DNA from: Streptococcus oralis
GTDB lineage: Bacteria; Bacillota; Bacilli; Lactobacillales; Streptococcaceae
Direction: 5' to 3'
Length of the DNA stretch: 64,000 bases
NCBI RefSeq assembly: GCF_001578705.1
Contig: NZ_KQ969039.1
Span: 54,590 to 118,589, forward strand
Under the pieces are notes generated by a model. It had not been told where the DNA came from. It searched no databases and saw only the letters and a program-made list of their open reading frames with translations. The translations under genes were made by a program, and so were the position numbers. Shown piece after piece: positions 26,800-36,800 of this stretch. Numbering within the stretch: the first letter of the stretch is position 1; each line of letters begins with the position of its first letter.

Positions 26800-29568
26800 T
26801 TATTTAGGGGTAACAAAATAGATGCCTGATTGTGGTGTCAAGGTTCGCCAAGTCGTTAGGTATAAACCAGCAAAGTTCATTTCTGACATTAAGAAGCTAC
26901 CATCACTATTGACATACTCACAGAATCCAACGTGACCATAGATTGGTGATGCTCCAGCTACACCATTCATGAATACAACTGCAGAACCTGGTTTAGGGGT
27001 TGTTGAAATTTCATATCCTTGAGCTTGACCACTATCAACCCATTGATTGGCATTTCCTAAATACGGATAAATTCCTGTTCCAATCTGAGCAAAACGGTTA
27101 TAGACATACCAAGTACAATTTCCTAGTGCATAGGCATTACCTGGATAACCTTGACCCTCTAGAATTGCTTGATCGGTAGGGAGTCCATACGGAAGTTTGT
27201 CTTTATACTCTGCTGGAACTTGTTGGCTCGAAACTCCTGTCGAACCTCCTCCTTTATTTTTTAAGAAATTTAGCCATTGACGAGCTGCAGTTTGTCGCTC
27301 TAGAAGCTTATTACCTGGTACTCCCAACCAAGAATTCAAGAAGTCCTCCGCAAGAGCTTCTACGGAACCTGTTGAGGTTACAATTCTTTTAAAAGCTTCT
27401 CGTCTAAGTGGATCATCTGCTTCTAATAGGAATTTAGTTTGAATTTCCGCAGACCAAATATCTCCATTCATATCTTTTGCAAAATTCCACAATGCAAGAG
27501 CACGGGGGCCAGTAAATTGACCAATCCCAATCCCGATATAGTGTAAACCATTGACCAGGTATCCTCCTTTATTTAAACGTAGATTCGGATACATAGCCTG
27601 GAAAGCATCCCAGTTACCAACTAGATTTTCTGCAGTTGGCTCTTTAGCAACTTTATCAAACTGATTATTGGTTAGAAAGTCTGTCTCATAACGTTTAAAA
27701 GTAATGGAACTCTCAATATCAAATCCACCCAAAACGGCTGCAATCCCTTCATCAGTTGCCTCCGGTATATTCTTTTTAATCGCATCTGCGAAAGCTCTCG
27801 CACGTTTTCCTTTCTCTCCAGATGTTTCAATGCTGCTAACGACAGACGTTGCTTGTGTATACTCTACACGCTGGAAGTAAAAACCGACATTGACATAAGT
27901 CCAACTATTCTCAACATTACCATCTTTATCTTTCTTATTTGAACGATCAGGTTCTAGTTTTTGATAATAGACCGTTTGATTTCCTTCAGATGCGACCTTT
28001 CCAATGATATCTCCAGATTTAACATGATCTCCTGTTTTGTAACGAATCGTATCTACGTTCTTATACAGAAACTTGGAATTCTCATCACTGATTTCTAAAT
28101 CATTACCATTTACTTCAACTTTCCCATCTAGAACTGCTAATAGAGTTTGCCCACCTGTGGCTTGCAAAACAGAACCATTAAAGATTTCCGTCTTAGTTTT
28201 ATAACCAAAACGCTCAATAATCTGAAGAGGAGCTTCTGATTCAGGTTGATCTTCTGTATAAAATGGATTATCTAGCTCTTGTAGCAACATATATTTTCCG
28301 CTATCTCGAGCAATTTCTAAGAGTTCTTTATACTCTTCTAACTCATCCTCACTCAACTTGTAAAGGTCATTTTTAGTATAAAGATCTTCCATTGTTTTAA
28401 GATTATCTTTATCCCCATTCAAATTCTTCCATAAGGTATCTAAGTATAGTTTCCCACGAGTATTTTGAGAAAAATACTTGTTCCCATCTATACGAAGTTT
28501 ATCTGAAATATCATCATACTTATAATTCAAGTACAAAAGCGGATCATCAATTTTTGTCCAATAATCTACCTTATCATTAGATTTTTCACGATCCAATTTT
28601 GAAAGATACAACCAGGTATCATTCATATCAAACTCATCTTGACGGGTAATTCCTGAACTACCAATACCAAGTATTGCCAGAAACAAAAGCAGACCAAAAG
28701 CAATCAGATAAGCCTTAAAACCAAACGGATTTTTGATAATAGCTTTAATCGGTTTAGATCCAAAACGATAGACCTTTCTAGCCTTCTTAGCAGCCTTCCC
28801 TGTCTTAGATGCAGCTAAGCGTTTTCTATAAGCCTGTATCTGTCGAGATAACTTCCCTTCCCAAGAAAATTCTCTTGGGGTTCGAGTGAAGCCTCTCCCT
28901 TTAGCCTTATTGTAGAATCTATTTCCTAGACCATAGCTTGATTTAACTACTCCTTGGCCAAGCTTACCGCTATACTTCCCAATCGTTTTAATACGTTTTC
29001 CTTGAATCTGTATATCTTGATACTGATTCTTAGTTCGTGCTATATCTGAAAGGGTATCATCCTGATGAGCTGTAGAACTAGCCTGTTGATTAGCAACTCG
29101 TTCTACAGATTGTTTGGCCGCACGAAGAAACTTCTTCTTCCGTGATCCACCGTTAGCCTCTTGAGCGACTTTAAAAGTTCTTTTAGAAGTTTTTTTCTCC
29201 AGTTTCGCCTTATCTAATTCCTGCTTAAGGAAGGCTTGTTTTTTATTGTTCTTATCCAATTCCTGCTTAAGAAAAGCCTGCTTCTTGATTTCTTCTGGAC
29301 GAAGGGCCTTCCCTTCTTTCCGAAGCTCTCTTCCCTGTTTCTGGATATTCTTATACTCTTTTTGGATTTTTTTGACTTTGGCTCTTGAAGCTCTAAATTG
29401 TTTATGACTATTCTTAACGATGCGATTCGTAGAACGTGATTGTGACTTTAGCTCTTTCATTCGCATAGCACTATCTTGTTGAACAGTGCGGTAATTCTTC
29501 CGGACTTTTTCCAGCTTCTGATCTATCTTATGACCGATTGTTTTTGGTCTGCCTTTCTCCTGATCCAT
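26800..29568 (-). CDS. cell-wall hydrolase of the transfer system: lysozyme-like and CHAP domains
   Basis: A 922-aa VirB1-type protein. About 270 basic, coiled-coil residues lead to one membrane segment (near 283-305, AYLIAFGLLLFLAILGIGSSG). The outer part has a degenerate M23-like domain (near 455-530, DGKVEVNGNDLEIS, VKSGDIIGKVASEGNQ) with no metal-binding HxH visible, a phage-tail-type lysozyme domain (near 585-740, IAAVLGGFDIESSITF), and a C-terminal CHAP amidase/peptidase with cysteine in GNCTWYVYNRF and histidine in YGHVGFCEYV. Such enzymes open peptidoglycan for the channel. Confidence 0.88.
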   Translation of the reverse strand: MDQEKGRPKTIGHKIDQKLEKVRKNYRTVQQDSAMRMKELKSQSRSTNRIVKNSHKQFRASRAKVKKIQKEYKNIQKQGRELRKEGKALRPEEIKKQAFLKQELDKNNKKQAFLKQELDKAKLEKKTSKRTFKVAQEANGGSRKKKFLRAAKQSVERVANQQASSTAHQDDTLSDIARTKNQYQDIQIQGKRIKTIGKYSGKLGQGVVKSSYGLGNRFYNKAKGRGFTRTPREFSWEGKLSRQIQAYRKRLAASKTGKAAKKARKVYRFGSKPIKAIIKNPFGFKAYLIAFGLLLFLAILGIGSSGITRQDEFDMNDTWLYLSKLDREKSNDKVDYWTKIDDPLLYLNYKYDDISDKLRIDGNKYFSQNTRGKLYLDTLWKNLNGDKDNLKTMEDLYTKNDLYKLSEDELEEYKELLEIARDSGKYMLLQELDNPFYTEDQPESEAPLQIIERFGYKTKTEIFNGSVLQATGGQTLLAVLDGKVEVNGNDLEISDENSKFLYKNVDTIRYKTGDHVKSGDIIGKVASEGNQTVYYQKLEPDRSNKKDKDGNVENSWTYVNVGFYFQRVEYTQATSVVSSIETSGEKGKRARAFADAIKKNIPEATDEGIAAVLGGFDIESSITFKRYETDFLTNNQFDKVAKEPTAENLVGNWDAFQAMYPNLRLNKGGYLVNGLHYIGIGIGQFTGPRALALWNFAKDMNGDIWSAEIQTKFLLEADDPLRREAFKRIVTSTGSVEALAEDFLNSWLGVPGNKLLERQTAARQWLNFLKNKGGGSTGVSSQQVPAEYKDKLPYGLPTDQAILEGQGYPGNAYALGNCTWYVYNRFAQIGTGIYPYLGNANQWVDSGQAQGYEISTTPKPGSAVVFMNGVAGASPIYGHVGFCEYVNSDGSFLMSEMNFAGLYLTTWRTLTPQSGIYFVTPK

Positions 29569-29578
29569 AGTGAGACTC

Positions 29579-31942
29579 CTAAGCGTCTGTTGCGACTAAG
29601 TTATATAACTTAGTATTCTTAGGTATTGGATTTTCAAATGGCACTACAACTGGCCCTGCTACAATTAAGCCAGTACCTTTAGCTTTTGGTCGAGCCAAGT
29701 AGCGAATCTGTTTGTCAGTCAAGTTAACAATCTCTTTTAAGATAGCCAAATCCTGGGGTTTTTGTTTAAGTAAAATCATGAACTCGCTATTTGAGAGCAA
29801 TTTTCGACCTTCTTCAACAGCAGCTAGAGTTTCTACGTTCTGGGTAATTCCTGTTGGAATCGCACCGTATTTCCGAATACGTGAATATAACGTAGTAAAG
29901 AAGTCTGCTTGAGCCTTATTTTTAAATAGAATCTGCATCTCATCAAAGTAAACCCATGTAGTACATTTTCCTTGATTCTCTACAATTTGATTCCAGATAT
30001 AATCCTGAATAACCATCAAAGCGAACGGCTTCAATTTGTGCGACAACTTCTTCAGATTAAAGATAACAAAGCGATGATTAAGATCCACGTTTGTATTGTG
30101 AGCAAAAATATCTTGAGAACCATTTGTATAGGTTTCTACCGCCAAAGCTAAATCTTGAGCTTCTGGCTCTGGTTGTTCCTTCAATACCTGATGCCACTCT
30201 TTTAACGTTGGAGTGAAATCCTCTGTCAAATAACGCTCGTAAGTCACACCTGTTACCCGGTCAATAATCCCAATCTGTGCATCTGTCACCTCAGATAGAA
30301 TTGATTCAAACAATCCCATCAACAAGTTTGCCTTATCTCCGATCGGATCGTCATCCTCATCGTCCAAACGATCTAGATCCGGTAGATCTAAGAGATTGAT
30401 ATGTGTTTTAGATCCAATCGAAATATCCACCATCTGAGCACCGAAAGCACGGCCAATATCAGAATATTCATCTTCGGGATCCACAATGATTACTCGATCT
30501 TCTGGATATTTCAGCAAAGTTGGAATAACCTCTCCACCCTTAATCGTAGTAGATTTACCAGATCCAGAGGAACCGAGCACAACACCTGAACCCGTATTCA
30601 GATCACGTTTTCGATCCAGTGTAATGATATTATTCGATAACTGATTTTGTCCATAGTAGCGAGCAAGTGAGCTGTCAGACTTCAAATCCACGTTAGTAAA
30701 AGGGACTTGTGTAGCTATATTAGCTGTAGTCATCTTTCTCATGAAATTCTTCTTCACATTTACGAAGCACTCACCGATAGGTAGAATCGTATTTAAAGCC
30801 TCTTCCTGGTAATAATAGAGGTCTTCAAATTCTACCCCTAGCTTCCGTCCAGCACGCTTAATCTTCTGCTCATTACGTTGTAGTTCTTCCTGGCTATCTG
30901 CCTTAAAATACACTGCAATTAAGCCAGAAAAGATTTTCTGATCATACTCAGTAATCTCATCTCGCCACTTCTTGGTAGCTTCTGAGATTTCTTGGTCACG
31001 ACCAGCAACCACCGCATCATCGAAGATTCCAGATTGAGCAGCCTTACGTTTAGAACGTAGCTTCCCAATTTCAGCATCTGTTTCTGCATCGTCAATCTTC
31101 TCTAAGATTTCAACATTCTCATAGGGTTCTGCATGAATAGTAATAGCCAATTCAAATCCAAGTGTCGTTAAATCACGAATGAGACGATCAGACATCCAGT
31201 TAGGATAGCGGTGAGCATAGAGTACCTTGGCCCAGCTATCATCAATAATCATCCGTTTTTCTTGAAACTCAATTCGGTTTGGAGCAATAAATGATTTCGT
31301 TGATAACCCAGATAGGGCAATTTCTCGATAATCAAAGTTGACATACGGGTTTCCTCGTAATAGTTCTGAGAAGACCTTCAGACGATCCAGACCATTCATT
31401 TCCTTAAATGTAATATCGGATTCCTGAAATTGTGTTCCCAGGGAAACTCCAATATCTTGTAGTAACAACTGAGCCTGTTTTCGATCATCAGCGTTCGTTG
31501 AAATGGTCACATACTTATGTACCTCGAAGTTATTAGCGTGTGTCGTAAATCGCTCCTTGATCATCTCATTTAGCTCTTCACGATAGTCATCGTAGCCATC
31601 GTTTGTTTCTTCAAACAAGATATTCTGTAAGGAGTTATCCGATACTCTACGGTTAATTACTAAGAGTTGATAGTTACTGCCCTCATCCAGTGAATTAAGA
31701 GCATCCATTGTTGTATCGATGATGCTCTCTTTTTCATCTTGTTGAGCAGTTGAGTAAGAAGCATCCCCCAGCATGAAACTACGAGAATACTTCTCACGTG
31801 CAATGTGCATTAATCCATCTTCATGGAGCAGCGTATAATTGATGGTATTTTGTGTCGTAGGTTTCATCTGACGACGCAAGCGCTCAATTCTTTTCTTTTC
31901 TGCGTTTTCTAGTTTTTCTCTTTTGCTTTTGAATAAACTCAT
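29579..31942 (-). CDS. VirB4-like conjugation ATPase
   Basis: A 787-aa ATPase that powers assembly and operation of the type IV channel. Walker A VLGSSGSGKSTT lies near residue 453, Walker B (TWVYFDEMQILF) near 660, with the C-terminal GITQNVETLA and SEFMILLKQK motifs. No transmembrane segments, as is usual. Its start lies 59 bp inside the VirB3-like gene. In-frame and full length. Confidence 0.94.
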   Translation of the reverse strand: MSLFKSKREKLENAEKKRIERLRRQMKPTTQNTINYTLLHEDGLMHIAREKYSRSFMLGDASYSTAQQDEKESIIDTTMDALNSLDEGSNYQLLVINRRVSDNSLQNILFEETNDGYDDYREELNEMIKERFTTHANNFEVHKYVTISTNADDRKQAQLLLQDIGVSLGTQFQESDITFKEMNGLDRLKVFSELLRGNPYVNFDYREIALSGLSTKSFIAPNRIEFQEKRMIIDDSWAKVLYAHRYPNWMSDRLIRDLTTLGFELAITIHAEPYENVEILEKIDDAETDAEIGKLRSKRKAAQSGIFDDAVVAGRDQEISEATKKWRDEITEYDQKIFSGLIAVYFKADSQEELQRNEQKIKRAGRKLGVEFEDLYYYQEEALNTILPIGECFVNVKKNFMRKMTTANIATQVPFTNVDLKSDSSLARYYGQNQLSNNIITLDRKRDLNTGSGVVLGSSGSGKSTTIKGGEVIPTLLKYPEDRVIIVDPEDEYSDIGRAFGAQMVDISIGSKTHINLLDLPDLDRLDDEDDDPIGDKANLLMGLFESILSEVTDAQIGIIDRVTGVTYERYLTEDFTPTLKEWHQVLKEQPEPEAQDLALAVETYTNGSQDIFAHNTNVDLNHRFVIFNLKKLSHKLKPFALMVIQDYIWNQIVENQGKCTTWVYFDEMQILFKNKAQADFFTTLYSRIRKYGAIPTGITQNVETLAAVEEGRKLLSNSEFMILLKQKPQDLAILKEIVNLTDKQIRYLARPKAKGTGLIVAGPVVVPFENPIPKNTKLYNLVATDA

Positions 31943-32258
31943 CTTTCGTATAAATTCCTACCTTTCCAAACTCTGTCTCATAGCTTCTTTGTTGGATTCG
32001 GAAAAAGAAATTGATTTTTTCTTTAATCCGCATTCGCTTAGTCATACCCGTACCGTACATTGCACCAGGAACAACAAATAGAGCATCCCAAAGATAAATG
32101 TACCAATCAGGTAAACCAAAGAAATAAATAGTAATTGTCCCTGAGACAGCTATTACTAAACACACATATAGAACAATCATTCTAGTAGTTAAGCCAAATA
32201 GAATAGGCTTGTCCTCAGTTTCAAATTCTCTTAAAAATTCTGATCCAATTTTTTTCAA
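31884..32258 (-). CDS. VirB3/PrgI/TcpE-like membrane protein
   Basis: A 124-aa protein with two adjacent transmembrane segments (residues 27-47 and 50-68) and a very basic tail (QKQKRKTRKRRKEKN). Placed directly upstream of the VirB4 gene, as VirB3 is. Translation starts at a TTG (32258) with AAAGGA upstream; no ATG in a suitable place was found. Its 3' end overlaps the VirB4 start by 59 bp in another frame. Confidence 0.78.
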   Translation of the reverse strand: MKKIGSEFLREFETEDKPILFGLTTRMIVLYVCLVIAVSGTITIYFFGLPDWYIYLWDALFVVPGAMYGTGMTKRMRIKEKINFFFRIQQRSYETEFGKVGIYTKDEFIQKQKRKTRKRRKEKN

Positions 32259-32269
32259 TTATTTTCCTT

Positions 32270-32311
32270 TCATATAAAATAAGATCGATCAATTCTAATT
32301 ATTCTAGACAT
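32270..32311 (-). CDS. possible 13-aa peptide between the VirB6- and VirB3-like genes
   Basis: MSRIIRIDRSYFI with GGAG eight bases upstream of the ATG; the Shine-Dalgarno lies in the last codons of the VirB6-like gene and the stop precedes the TTG start of the VirB3-like gene by about 12 bases. It may only serve to pass ribosomes on to the TTG start. Confidence 0.3.
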   Translation of the reverse strand: MSRIIRIDRSYFI

Positions 32312-32314
32312 GGA

Positions 32315-33064
32315 TTACACTCCTAAAAGTTGCTTAGCTTTTCGACTAGATCCAACCATTACAAAGATATAGATAACCCCCTTAGCAATTGAAGCAAAGG
32401 CTGTTCCCCATGAATCACTGGAACCAGTCGTAACCTTAAGGATATCTGCTGCAACAATCGAATCATATACAACAGAAACAATAATTAGGATGACACCAAT
32501 AAGGGCAGAGGCCGCAAAGTATTTCAAGAAATTAATCGTAACAGATCGTAACGAGTCCATCATAAAGAACGCTACTAACAATGGAGCTATAGCTTTAAGC
32601 ATATACAAATCCAGGTAACGTAGGAAAACAATAATCCCTAAAATTATGTTAGCCACTCCACTTACAGCTTTTCCGACTAAGGTAATGATAGTTTTTTCAA
32701 TCATTCCTTTCCCACCAGAAATATTAGAATCAATGGTTGTTTTAACGGTAGGTGTTACATGAGCAATCACTTTCACAACAATATTAAGTAATTCCAGAAT
32801 GGCATCACAAATCTGAGATGAAGCAGAGATCATAATGAAAGCAAATAAATATTTCATTAAAGCCTCTAACCAAATCTTCTGTGTTAATGCACCTCCCCTC
32901 GACTTGACCATTTGTGACCACGATGCCATTTCAAACCAGAAAAAAAGACCTAAAAGGATATACCCAATAGGTCGGACTGCATCAGCCATTATGTTTACAG
33001 CTTGGTTTGTCGCAGAGCTATAACTAGAAAGAGAGCTTGTTAGCTCTCTAATATCTAAATTCAT
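32315..33064 (-). CDS. VirB6/TrbL-like polytopic channel protein
   Basis: A 249-aa protein with about six transmembrane segments, including IGYILLGLFFWFEMASW near residue 35 and IILGIIVFLRYLDLYMLKAIAPLLVAFFMMDSL near 140-170, the latter being typical of VirB6/TrbL proteins, which form the inner-membrane part of the channel. It lies between the VirB2-like and VirB3-like genes, the usual order. Confidence 0.85.
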   Translation of the reverse strand: MNLDIRELTSSLSSYSSATNQAVNIMADAVRPIGYILLGLFFWFEMASWSQMVKSRGGALTQKIWLEALMKYLFAFIMISASSQICDAILELLNIVVKVIAHVTPTVKTTIDSNISGGKGMIEKTIITLVGKAVSGVANIILGIIVFLRYLDLYMLKAIAPLLVAFFMMDSLRSVTINFLKYFAASALIGVILIIVSVVYDSIVAADILKVTTGSSDSWGTAFASIAKGVIYIFVMVGSSRKAKQLLGV

Positions 33065-33073
33065 AGGCTACTC

Positions 33074-33301
33074 CTAAAATTTTAGTTGGGATAGCGATGC
33101 GACGACTGCTGCGGCAATTCCTGCAGAAGCTACGGCCAAAAATGCACCATTAATCATAGAATCAGACCCATCATCTTGCCTTTGCTTATCTTTGTTCTTT
33201 CTTCCTTGAATATAATCGACCGCACCATTCCAGATCCAGATAAGACCTGTGATTGTTCCAACTACACCAAGACCTGTAATAATTTTTGTAATGATTTCCA
33301 T
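33074..33301 (-). CDS. VirB2-like small membrane protein
   Basis: A 75-aa protein with two hydrophobic helices (residues 5-28 and 51-69) joined by a short polar loop (RKNKDKQRQDDGSDS). This hairpin layout and the place before VirB6 match VirB2-type pilin subunits of Gram-positive systems; no clear signal cleavage site is visible. Nine-bp gap to the VirB6-like gene. Confidence 0.68.
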   Translation of the reverse strand: MEIITKIITGLGVVGTITGLIWIWNGAVDYIQGRKNKDKQRQDDGSDSMINGAFLAVASAGIAAAVVASLSQLKF

Positions 33302-33337
33302 TTTGTTTTACCTCTTTTAATTTCATTTTTTTATAAC

Positions 33338-33368
33338 AAAAGGCACTGCAGAGATTTCTACAGTGCCA
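33338..33368 (-). terminator. hairpin between the 139-aa gene and the VirB2-like gene
   Basis: GGCACTGCAGA (33342-33352) pairs with TCTACAGTGCC (33357-33367), followed on the minus strand by TTTTGTTA. It could attenuate transcription into the transfer operon. Confidence 0.6.
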
Positions 33369-33383
33369 AACACAATACTATTT

Positions 33384-33803
33384 TTATAATTCTTCAAATT
33401 CTTCACGATAAATCGTCCGAACAGTAGCTACTAGAATACTGAGGCCAATAATAATTGGAACTTCAAAATTCGGATATGGGAAAAATAACCCTCCTCCTTT
33501 TGGTGCATCAACCACTTGACCAGCAGTAATAAGTGAATCATGGGACATTCCTAAAATATGCGGTGTATACCATCCAAAAATATTATCAATTATGTTTTCG
33601 CTTGGGAAATTGAATAGATGATGAATGATTGCCATTCCCCCAATCAATACGATTGTTATACATATTTTAGCTATAACCCACAGAATAAACATACCAATAG
33701 TGGATTTTACAACATTAATACACCAAAGAACGATATAAAAGGGAGCTGTAAAAATTCTAATGATAGCTACCCATAACCAGGAAAGATCATTCCCAAATTT
33801 CAT
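33384..33803 (-). CDS. ICE membrane protein of unknown function
   Basis: A 139-aa protein with three hydrophobic segments (residues 8-30, 35-60 and 112-128) and an intervening loop with SPSENIIDNIF-like amphipathic sequence (FPSENIIDNIFGWYTP). No known family recognised. It lies between the adhesin gene and the VirB2-like gene. GGAGTAGG precedes the ATG. It may be an additional channel component. Confidence 0.68.
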   Translation of the reverse strand: MKFGNDLSWLWVAIIRIFTAPFYIVLWCINVVKSTIGMFILWVIAKICITIVLIGGMAIIHHLFNFPSENIIDNIFGWYTPHILGMSHDSLITAGQVVDAPKGGGLFFPYPNFEVPIIIGLSILVATVRTIYREEFEEL

Positions 33804-33874
33804 AATCCTACTCCTCCACGATTTACCGTTATTATATCATAAAAATAGCTTATTTCAAAGGTTCCTAGAGTATT

Positions 33875-36800
33875 CTAAGCCTCTTTTTTCTTGCGCTTGC
33901 TGTAGAGCAAGCCTGTAGCAATACTTCCCATTGCTAGAGCAGCCAATAGTAAATCTGCAGAATCCTTCTCCCCTGTTGAAGGCAAGCTTCGTTCTGGTTG
34001 AGTTACTGGTTGCTGCGGATGTTCTTCAGGAGTTTTTGGCTCTGGTTTTGGTTCCGGTTTTGGTTCCGGTTTTGGTTCTGGCTTTGGTTCTTCCTTTTTC
34101 GGTTGCTCTGGTTTTGGTTCTTCTGGAGTATGAGTCACAACCGTATTGGAAACAACTTCCACACCGTTAACAGTATGATAGTAAGTATTTTCTACTGTTC
34201 CTGATTGAATGCGTGTCATTTGTAGATATACTTCGGCTTGAAACTCTGATGTCTCTAAAATTGACTTCAAGAAAGTATCATCAAAACTAATATCTACTTT
34301 ACCTTTAGCCTTGTCTACTACTTGACTTGTGAACTTAGTTAATTCATCACCAGCTTTGAATTTTTGACCGTCACTTGTTTCAAAATCTACAGCAGCAAAC
34401 ACTTGATAAACACTCTTATAATCATCATGTGTTTCATCGTAATCATCGCTAAATTTATACTCAAACAACTGTTCTGAGCGAACTTTTGGAATCAAGGAAC
34501 CAACTAATTTATAATTAAATGTTTGATTCATCTTGACCTCTTTTCCATCTAAACTTTCCTTGCTTAAATGGTCGATCACTACATCTTTCTTCGGTTCAAT
34601 CTTTGGAACATTATTGACTACTGTTTCAGTTACATAGGCCATCCCAAAATCAATTTGGTAGGCTGTATTTTCATACTTACCACCTGTTTGACCCAATTCC
34701 TTCTTAACAGTCATTGGATTAGTAATCGTCAAAACTTCACCAGTTTGAACGTAGGTCTTGTAGAATTCCTCTGGATTCTCTGCCTCAAATACTTGAATCG
34801 CTCCTTTCGGAGTGAAATTGCTAGACTTCAAGGCTTCTTGTACACCTGATGGAGCTTTTTCTAGACTTTCATAAAGAGCCATTTTCAAACCTTTAACCAC
34901 TTGACCTTTAGAATCAGTTACTTGAACACCATCTTGATTGATCGTAACAGCTCCTTCTGGATAATCATCAACGATGTAGAAGCCTTTACCAATACGATCT
35001 TTATCTACTTCAATACCCTTGTATTGGCTATAATCTGCAGTTACCTTGTAGTAGTTTACAGATCCTGCCAAGACTTGTTTCCCATCGATGTCGACACCCG
35101 CCTTGTTCAGATTCTTCTTGGTTGGTTTAACAGTAGGAACATTATTGACAACTGTATCAGTTTGATATCCGTTACCGAAATCAACTTGGTAAGCCGTATT
35201 CTCAAATGATTTTCCTGTATTTCGCAGTTCTTCCTTAGTTACCATTGGATCAATAATTGTAACGGATTTTCCTGTTTTGATATATTGGTTAAAATAGGCT
35301 TCTGGATCATCCACTAAAAATACTTGGAAAGCTCCCTTAGGCTTAATTTCAGAACTATCTAGAAAGGCTTTAACCTTATCATTATCAACAGATTCAATAG
35401 AATCGTACTGATACACTGAAATACCAGAAACTTCTTTTCCTTCACTATCAATATAACGAATATCTGATTGATTAATAGTCACTGCTTCTTCTGGATAATC
35501 ATCAATTGCTCCAAAGCCTTTTAGAATAGCATTTGGATCTGCCTTTATTCCCTTATACTGATCATAATCCAAGGTTATATGATAGTAATTTGTTGAACCA
35601 GCTAGAACTGTTTTACCATCAATGATAACACCATCCTTATTATGATTGTGTTTGAGAGGCTTGATTAAGTTGTTATTTGGATTGTCAGGATCATTCGGTT
35701 TACCAGGTGTTGAAACCTGAACAATATTTGAATAACTTTCGTACTTATTGTTGATCTTTAATTGGAAGTTATTCTTATAAGTTGCACCATCATTCGTAAC
35801 CTTACCTACTAAAATTGGAGCTGGAACTAGCACTTCTTTACTTAAATCTTGATTAAGCTTAGATTTCAAACTTTCTAAGCCTTTCATGCGAACAACATGG
35901 CTCGATTCGTCATAAGTTAATTCAAAATCTGAGCTAGCCTTCTTTGAAGCTTCTACATCTAGTACAAAACCTGAAGGCAATGCATCTACAATTTCAAAGT
36001 CTGTAATAGCTTCACGATTAGCTGGAAGAGGCTTAGTTGTTAATTCCCACTGAACTGTTGAAAGCTTAGGTACATAGCTTTTATCGATAGATTCTCCTGC
36101 AGAATTCTTTACAAACTTTTCTAGGTTAGGTACTGCCTGTAAACGAGCATATCTAACTCTAACAGTTGGAGCTGGCAACGAAGACGGGAGCTCTTTTTCC
36201 TTTGGCTCCTCAGGTTTTGGTGGTAGTGCTTCCTCTACTTTCCCTTTTGGGGAACTTGGTAGAGGAGTTTCCTTCTCGTATGTTACGGCAGCAGGTTTTG
36301 GTAATAGAGAAATCTTTTTTAACTCTGTTCCTTCTCCCAGAATAGTAAAAACAACACTCTGATTATTTCCACTTGCATTCACCTGATCCCATTCGTATGG
36401 TGTTCTTCCCTCTGTTGAGCCCGGAGAAGAAGTATGGAGGTAGGTCATACTAGAGCCATATCCTACTGAAGCAAAAGATCCTCTTGGAATATCTGACGAA
36501 GCATCAACTGCATCTTCTACTCCTTTCATAACTCGACCATCAGAATTAAGCCCAGAATCTCTTGAATTAATGACTACCCCTCGACCAGATGAACCATAAC
36601 TAAGATTTGAACCTTGTCCCCAATCTACATCTGTAATAACTGTTCCGATTAAGAGAGAAATCGGAGTTGATGTTCCCTCTACATAAAAATCATAAGTCAA
36701 CCCCAGACGGGTATGATTGTTATATTTTACATAAAAACTGCCACCATCTCCACTCTTAAGGTAGATATTTGGATCTGTTACAGGAATACCATTTCGCACC

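Noticed and set aside
33931-34204. Plus-strand frames rich in Val/Leu or Phe/Trp repeats
   Set aside because: They mirror the PEPKPEPKPE repeat of the antigen I/II gene on the other strand.
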